Shown: in pieces, positions 5,975 through 10,213 of the stretch
Layout: each line of letters begins with the position of its first letter
Position numbering within the stretch: position 1 is the first letter of the stretch
From: an uncultured Ilumatobacter sp.
GTDB lineage: Bacteria; Actinomycetota; Acidimicrobiia; Acidimicrobiales; Ilumatobacteraceae
Length of the DNA stretch: 10,213 nt
Direction: 5' to 3'
Assembly (NCBI GenBank): GCA_938049325.1
Contig: CALICC010000164.1
Location: forward strand, 1-10,213
Notes under the pieces: model-generated
What the model was told of the DNA's origin: nothing
The model's input: only the letters and a program-made list of their open reading frames with translations
The model's database searches: none
Translations under genes and position numbers: made by a program

Positions 5975-8374
5975 CTACCGAGCGACTCGGCAGGGTTGTC
6001 CGCGCAGCGAGTTGCAGTCGGGAAGTGCCGCTGGCGGGTCGATGCCGGGGATCACCGGCAAGACGATCTGCGACGCCATGGCGCCGCCGACCGAGATCGT
6101 GACCTGTTCGCCGTTGACGATGGTCTCGAACGCCCAGACAGCTCGGTTTCCGCCGGGAGCGTCGACCATGAGTCGGATCTGCGACCCTGCTCGGAACACG
6201 TGCGCGAACGGGAAGATCTCGACACGGACGCCCGCGTAACCACCCGGTTCGTCGCTGGGCAGCGGGAGATCCTCGGCGTCATCGGCGAGGTGAGTGTGGA
6301 CTGGCCGGAGGTCGGTCGAAGCTGCGTCGTCGAGCGCGCGATGGCTCGCTCGCAACCATCCCGATTGCACCATGACCTCGGTGCCGTCGGGGCGCAGTTC
6401 AGTGAGCGTCACCTCCAGGTCGGTGTCGCCGAGGTTGCTGTTGATCCAGAGGTCGACGGAGCCGGAGCCGACCATGGTGAGCGTCTCGGCGAGTGGCTCG
6501 GTTCGGAAGTCGGCGAAGGTCCCAGGAGCCGGCTCCTGCCAATCCCACACCACGTCGGTGCGCCAGAGATCGGACGAGTTGCCGGTCCAGAAGGTTTGCG
6601 GTCCGCCGTCGGGGACTGCCAGATACCCGACCTCGCTCGCCGAATCGGCGGCGGTGTCGCTGAGCGCGCCGTCGGCGCCGAGGAACCACGTGCGAGCCTG
6701 CGTCGATGGGATCGGCCAGGACTCGAACGACTCGCTGAATCGCGGGAGTGGGGCCAGCGGTGTCGCGCCGTCGGCCGCGCCTTGCTCGAACATCACGACG
6801 ATCGGCGGCTCGGCCTCGAACGCGGCGAGGGCGTCGTCGTAACTCATCCCGGCAAACCGGTCGACGATGTCGCCGACTTCGTCCGTGCCCCAGATCCCGC
6901 TGGCGAGGATTGGTGCAACTCCGCGTGCCGGGCCGAGGTCGGGGGTTCGATCCGCCACGTAGAGGTCGAGGAATTCGAGCATGCGCGGGAGCACGGCGGG
7001 GCTGATCGACTCGGTGTGGAGGCCGTTGAGCAGCGTGACGTAGAACTGGTCGGTGCCGGTGAATCGGTCGAGCATCGTCGGGAATCGCCCGCCCGTCTGC
7101 TCGTCTTGCCAAGCGCCGGCGAGAAATGTCGGCACCTCGATCTTGTCGACGAACAGGCGCGGCGAGATGTCGTCACCGACCGTGCCTTCGTAGAACTCGC
7201 CTGCTCGGATCTCCGAGATGAGGTCGGGGTTCTGCAAACGGACGGACTGGTTGGTGGCGCATTCGTCGTCACCGCGGGCGACCTGATCGAGCGTCCAGCT
7301 CTGGCCGGCGTCGAGCGGGTTCCCCTCGGGGTCGATTGACGGCATCGCCGAGTCGACCCGCTCCTGCGTCCAGTCGACTGCGAAGCCCGTGTTCAAGATG
7401 CCGCCCGGGTACAGGGTGGCCTGGTAGCTGTCGTCGAGCACCGAGAGCGGCGTGATCGCCTTCAGGCTCGGAGGCTGTGTCTGGGCGACGAACAACTGGC
7501 TGATGCCGGGATACGAGATGCCGACCATGCCGACGGAGTTTCCGGCGACCCAAGGCTGTGCGGCAACGGCTTCGATCACGTCGTAGCCGTCGGTGCTCTG
7601 GGTGTATTCGAAGTAGCGGAACGAACCTCCGCTGCACCCGGTGCCGCGCATGTTCACACCGACGTACGCGTAGCCGAGCGTCGAGAACAACGTGGCGAAG
7701 CCGACGCCCTGGTCGGGATTGCTCGGCGAGTAGCCCGAGTACTCGACCAAGGTCGGGTAGGGGCCGTCTTCGATCGGACCGGGCAGCACGATGTAGGCGC
7801 CGAGCGTCGTGCCGTCGCGAGTGGTGATGTAGTCGAACCCGCTGGTGGCGTCGATATTGACCTCGAGGCGCTGCTCGGCGAAGAATGCCGGTTCGGGGTG
7901 GTCGTCGCGGCCGAGCACGTCGTACGTCACGGTCGACACGGCGCCGTCGCTGACTCGATAGTCGACCTCGGGGTCGAGGTCGCGAACGACGAGCGAGCCG
8001 TAGTCGTCGGCGACTCCGGCGATGGCTGCGGCGTCGAAATCGTCGTCGCCGATGAGTGAGAACTCGGCGCCGGGCGTTGCATCGAGAATGGTGATCTGCT
8101 CGACGCCGGGGAGCACGCGAGCGTCGATGGGTTGATCGGTCTCGAGGGTGTCACCGCTGTCGACGTCATCATCGTCGGGCGGCGGGTCGCTGACCTCAGG
8201 TGCGGTGTCGTCCGCGGCGGTGTCCGCTGTGGTGTCGTCAGGCGTCTCGTCGATCTCGGATGTCGCCTGCGGTGCGGAGATCGGCGAGTCGTCACCGGAC
8301 GCGTCGTCGCTGCTTCCTGCGCACGCGGTGACCAGCGCGATCGAGACGATTCCGGACCAGACACGTTTCCCCAT
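5975..8374 (-). CDS. CocE/NonD-family hydrolase lipoprotein (X-Pro dipeptidyl-peptidase S15-like)
   Basis: A 799-residue serine hydrolase predicted to be a surface lipoprotein. The signal sequence ends in lipobox VTA-Cys18. Residues 19-80 form an acidic, Ser/Thr/Pro-rich linker with no Lys or Arg, followed by a small beta-rich module (about 88-175). The S15 catalytic domain starts near 180. It contains GYAYVGVNMRGTGCSGG (234-250), nucleophile Ser287 in GISYPG, a helical insert (about 310-405), and likely Asp424 (AWQDEQTGG) and His453 (NGLHTES). The C-terminal jelly-roll domain (PF08530 type) runs from about 560 to 775. Family members cleave X-Pro dipeptides, esters (cocaine esterase) or acylated beta-lactams (glutaryl acylase); the substrate here is unknown. 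The ATG at 8374 has a weak GAGG 8 bases upstream. The start is 46 bases from the divergent M20 gene. Confidence 0.9.
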   Translation of the reverse strand: MGKRVWSGIVSIALVTACAGSSDDASGDDSPISAPQATSEIDETPDDTTADTAADDTAPEVSDPPPDDDDVDSGDTLETDQPIDARVLPGVEQITILDATPGAEFSLIGDDDFDAAAIAGVADDYGSLVVRDLDPEVDYRVSDGAVSTVTYDVLGRDDHPEPAFFAEQRLEVNIDATSGFDYITTRDGTTLGAYIVLPGPIEDGPYPTLVEYSGYSPSNPDQGVGFATLFSTLGYAYVGVNMRGTGCSGGSFRYFEYTQSTDGYDVIEAVAAQPWVAGNSVGMVGISYPGISQLFVAQTQPPSLKAITPLSVLDDSYQATLYPGGILNTGFAVDWTQERVDSAMPSIDPEGNPLDAGQSWTLDQVARGDDECATNQSVRLQNPDLISEIRAGEFYEGTVGDDISPRLFVDKIEVPTFLAGAWQDEQTGGRFPTMLDRFTGTDQFYVTLLNGLHTESISPAVLPRMLEFLDLYVADRTPDLGPARGVAPILASGIWGTDEVGDIVDRFAGMSYDDALAAFEAEPPIVVMFEQGAADGATPLAPLPRFSESFESWPIPSTQARTWFLGADGALSDTAADSASEVGYLAVPDGGPQTFWTGNSSDLWRTDVVWDWQEPAPGTFADFRTEPLAETLTMVGSGSVDLWINSNLGDTDLEVTLTELRPDGTEVMVQSGWLRASHRALDDAASTDLRPVHTHLADDAEDLPLPSDEPGGYAGVRVEIFPFAHVFRAGSQIRLMVDAPGGNRAVWAFETIVNGEQVTISVGGAMASQIVLPVIPGIDPPAALPDCNSLRGQPCRVAR

Positions 8375-8399
8375 GGGCCGAGCCTCGCACGCGGCAGGT

Positions 8400-8430
8400 G
8401 CTCAGACGTAGCCTGAGCCGGTGGCTGAGC
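8400..8430. promoter_or_regulatory. Repeated GCTCAG/CTGAGC half-sites in the lipoprotein/M20 divergent promoter
   Basis: GCTCAG (8400-8405) and CTGAGC (8413-8418) form a 6-bp dyad with a 7-base spacer, and a further CTGAGC follows at 8425-8430. The set straddles the only 46 bases between two divergent genes and covers the predicted -10 of the M20 gene. A protein bound here could control both genes. The third copy lies inside M20 coding sequence and may be chance. Confidence 0.4.
8409..8414 (+). promoter_or_regulatory. -10 box (TAGCCT) for a probable leaderless M20 peptidase transcript
   Basis: TAGCCT matches TANNNT and is followed by exactly 6 bases and then the GTG at 8421, the same geometry as at ppgK. 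There is no Shine-Dalgarno. A downstream ATG at 8463 also lacks one, which favours the leaderless GTG start. Confidence 0.5.
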
Positions 8431-9521
8431 TGATTTCTCCTGACGTGTTCGAACTCGATGCGATGATCGCTGATCTCGCGACACTCGTCGAGATCGAATC
8501 TCCTTCGCTCGATGTCGAAGCGCTCAACCAGTCGGCCACGGCACTCGCCGCGATGATCGAACGTCACCTCGGCGGCGCGTGCACGCTGGTCGAAAGCCCT
8601 GCCGGACCGCACGTTCACTGGTCTGGTGGCGGGACGCCGAAGGTGTTGATCCTCGGGCACCACGACACCGTTTTTCCGATGGGCACGCTGGCCAAGCGAC
8701 CGTTCACGATCGCAGACGGCGTGGCGACAGGGCCCGGCGTATTCGACATGCTCGGCGGCATCGTCCAAGTGCTCCACGGACTGGCACGCCTCGACGACCT
8801 GAGCGGCGTCGAGTTGCTGTTCAGTGCCGACGAGGAGGTCGGCTCCCATGAGTCGCGTGAGTTGATCGAAGAGCGCGCACTGGCGTGCGGGAACGTGCTC
8901 GTCCTCGAACCGTCGGGCGATGGTGGCGCGCTCAAGACCGGCCGCAAGGGTTGCGGCACCTTCGAGGTGATCATCGGCGGCCGCGCCGCACACGCCGGCC
9001 TGGAGCCCGAGAACGGCATCAACGCACTCATCGAAACAGCGCACCAGGTGATCGCGATCAGTCACCTCGCTCGACCCGAAGTGGGAACCACGGTGACGCC
9101 GACCGTCGCTGCTGCGGGAACGACCGACAACGTGGTGCCGGCGGAAGCACGGATCAAGATCGACGTGCGCGTCGAATCGGCCGACGAGAAGCAACGCATC
9201 GAAGCGGCCATGGCCGGGTTGACCGTCGTCGACCCTGACGCGTCGCTCACGGTGCTCGGTGGTGTTGGTCGCCCGCCGATGCCCGAGTCGGCCTCGGCGT
9301 CGCTGTTCCCGATTGCAGAACGCGTGTCTCCCGGCATCGTCGGAATGGCCGTCGGCGGCGGAAGTGACGGCAACTTCACCGCAGCGATCGGGGTGCCGAC
9401 ACTCGACGGCCTCGGCGCCGTGGGTGGGGGAGCGCACGCCGACTCCGAGCACATCATCGTGGCAACGATGCCCGAGCGAGCTGCGCTGCTCGCAAACCTG
9501 GTCGCAGCGATACCAGCGTGA
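8421..9521 (+). CDS. M20 family metallopeptidase, glutamate carboxypeptidase-like
   Basis: A 366-residue dizinc hydrolase with no signal peptide, probably cytoplasmic. GHHDTV (79-84) provides metal ligand His80. Asp109 in GPGVFDMLGG is the bridging ligand. DEEVGS (137-142) gives catalytic base Glu138 and ligand Glu139. Glu163 in VLEPSG and His339 in GGAHADSEH are the remaining ligands. The inserted dimerisation domain (about 176-285) contains GGRAAHAGLEPENG, with His191 expected to reach the partner active site. By motif layout it is closest to carboxypeptidase G2, which removes C-terminal Glu from peptides or pteroyl conjugates; ArgE/DapE-like or aminoacylase activity cannot be excluded. The GTG at 8421 is preferred; the ATG at 8463 would remove 14 residues and still leave the first helix. 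It diverges from the CocE-like gene and is followed directly by an SDR gene. Confidence 0.9.
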   Translation: MAELISPDVFELDAMIADLATLVEIESPSLDVEALNQSATALAAMIERHLGGACTLVESPAGPHVHWSGGGTPKVLILGHHDTVFPMGTLAKRPFTIADGVATGPGVFDMLGGIVQVLHGLARLDDLSGVELLFSADEEVGSHESRELIEERALACGNVLVLEPSGDGGALKTGRKGCGTFEVIIGGRAAHAGLEPENGINALIETAHQVIAISHLARPEVGTTVTPTVAAAGTTDNVVPAEARIKIDVRVESADEKQRIEAAMAGLTVVDPDASLTVLGGVGRPPMPESASASLFPIAERVSPGIVGMAVGGGSDGNFTAAIGVPTLDGLGAVGGGAHADSEHIIVATMPERAALLANLVAAIPA

Positions 9522-9523
9522 CG

Positions 9524-10213
9524 ATGCGCGTCGTTGTCACCGCCGGTGGCGCAGGGATCGGCCGAGCGATCGCCCAACGCTTCGCCGCGGATGGCGCGGC
9601 CGTGTGGGTATGTGACGTTGATGCCGAGGCGCTCACATCGGTGTGCGTGAGCGAGCGCATCGACGGCGCACTCGCCGATGTTTCCGACACCGAGTCGGTC
9701 GACCGGTTCATGGGTGTCGCACTCGAGCAGCTCGGGGGCATCGATGTGCTCGTCAACAACGCAGGAATCGCAGGCCCGGGCGGGGTGATCGAAGACATCG
9801 ATCCCGATGAGGTCAACATCACGTTCGACGTCGATGTCACGTCGATGTTCCGCACGTCGCGCCACGCGATCCCGGCGATGAAGGAGCAGAGGAGCGGCGT
9901 CATCATCAACATCTCCTCGACTGCCGGGCTGTACGGATTCCCGTACCGCTCGCCGTATGCGGCCGCGAAGTGGGCGGTCGTGGGACTGACCAAGACGATG
10001 GCGATGGAACTGGGTGAGTTCGGCATCCGCGTCAACGCGGTCTGTCCCGGATCGGTGGCGGGGCCGCGCATGGATCACGTGATCGCGCTCGAGGCCGACG
10101 CCTCCGGGCGCGACGCCGACGAGATTCGCGCCGGGTTCGAGCAGCAGGTCTCGTTGCGTACCTTCGTCGACGCCAGCGACATTGCCGACGCAGTGGCGTT
10201 TCTGGCGTCGCCA
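9524..10213 (+). CDS. Short-chain dehydrogenase/reductase (3' end outside window)
   Basis: The frame is open to the window edge, giving 230 residues of a normally about 250-residue classical SDR. The nucleotide-binding loop is TAGGAGIG (6-13), a common variant of TGxxxGIG. Asp31 after the second strand (VCDVD) predicts NAD(H) rather than NADP(H). NNAG is at 78-81. Catalytic Ser132, Tyr145 and Lys149 are spaced as expected (SSTAG, then YAAAK), and PGSV (175-178) follows. The usual tetrad Asn in V-N-L-x-G-x-F is Asp104 here (VDVTSMF). The ATG at 9524 is 2 bases after the M20 TGA; an in-frame GTG at 9518 overlaps that stop and would add two residues. Either way the two genes should be translationally coupled. 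Substrate is unknown. Confidence 0.9.
   Translation, partial: MRVVVTAGGAGIGRAIAQRFAADGAAVWVCDVDAEALTSVCVSERIDGALADVSDTESVDRFMGVALEQLGGIDVLVNNAGIAGPGGVIEDIDPDEVNITFDVDVTSMFRTSRHAIPAMKEQRSGVIINISSTAGLYGFPYRSPYAAAKWAVVGLTKTMAMELGEFGIRVNAVCPGSVAGPRMDHVIALEADASGRDADEIRAGFEQQVSLRTFVDASDIADAVAFLASP

Noticed and set aside
5954..7339. Long plus-strand open frame (461 codons) opposite the CocE-like gene
   Set aside because: It is antisense to a gene with clear catalytic motifs, and its product is Arg/Glu/Asp-rich with no recognisable domain. Long shadow frames are expected in GC-rich DNA.
8292..9452. Minus-strand open frame (386 codons) opposite the M20 gene
   Set aside because: The sense strand carries all M20 metal-binding motifs. 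The antisense product is a His/Arg/Asp-rich shadow without a domain.
9062..10078. Minus-strand open frames opposite the M20 3' end and the SDR
   Set aside because: They overlap two genes with intact active-site motifs on the plus strand, and their products are compositionally biased shadows.

Overview
The window is about 10 kb of GC-rich, tightly packed bacterial DNA. Polyphosphate glucokinase, an MmyB-type regulator, two secreted alpha/beta hydrolases of actinobacterial style, GTG starts and probable leaderless genes all point to an actinobacterium. Acidimicrobiia (Ilumatobacter-like) is my best guess, from general resemblance only. The first ~120 bases are the exception: about 35% GC with A/T-ending codons. 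They encode a Lys/Glu/Gln-rich stretch that runs in frame into the C-terminal tail of a GC-rich acyl-CoA dehydrogenase. This looks like a chimeric contig end rather than a real fusion.

Layout. (1) 1-348 (+): tail of an acyl-CoA dehydrogenase behind the AT-rich segment. (2) 389-1126 (+): polyphosphate glucokinase (ppgK). (3) 1148-2050 (-): YihY/BrkB-family membrane protein, convergent with ppgK; an 8-bp stem contains both stop codons. (4) 2156-3109 (+): PfkB-family sugar kinase, probably fructokinase-like, divergent from BrkB. (5) 3183-4013 (-): MmyB-like HTH regulator whose start lies inside a long palindrome. (6) 4068-5810 (-): secreted TAP-like alpha/beta hydrolase (tripeptidyl-aminopeptidase type). 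(7) 5975-8374 (-): CocE/NonD (X-Pro dipeptidyl-peptidase, S15-like) lipoprotein. (8) 8421-9521 (+): M20 metallopeptidase of the glutamate carboxypeptidase type, divergent from the lipoprotein. (9) 9524-10213 (+): short-chain dehydrogenase, coupled to the M20 gene and cut by the window end.

How the genes may work together. The left half pairs two sugar kinases that trap hexoses as phosphates, one of them able to use polyphosphate. The right half resembles a peptide or ester scavenging set: two exported serine hydrolases and a cytoplasmic M20 hydrolase, with a one-component regulator next to them. That grouping is inferred from neighbourhood. No gene is longer than about 2.4 kb and no gap exceeds 170 bases.

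I found no CRISPR array, phage, transposon, tRNA or rRNA. I see no clear new multi-gene system. The most notable items are the foreign-looking left end, the 42-bp palindrome over the regulator start, the shared -10 geometry of probable leaderless GTG starts, and an Asn-to-Asp change in the dehydrogenase active-site tetrad.
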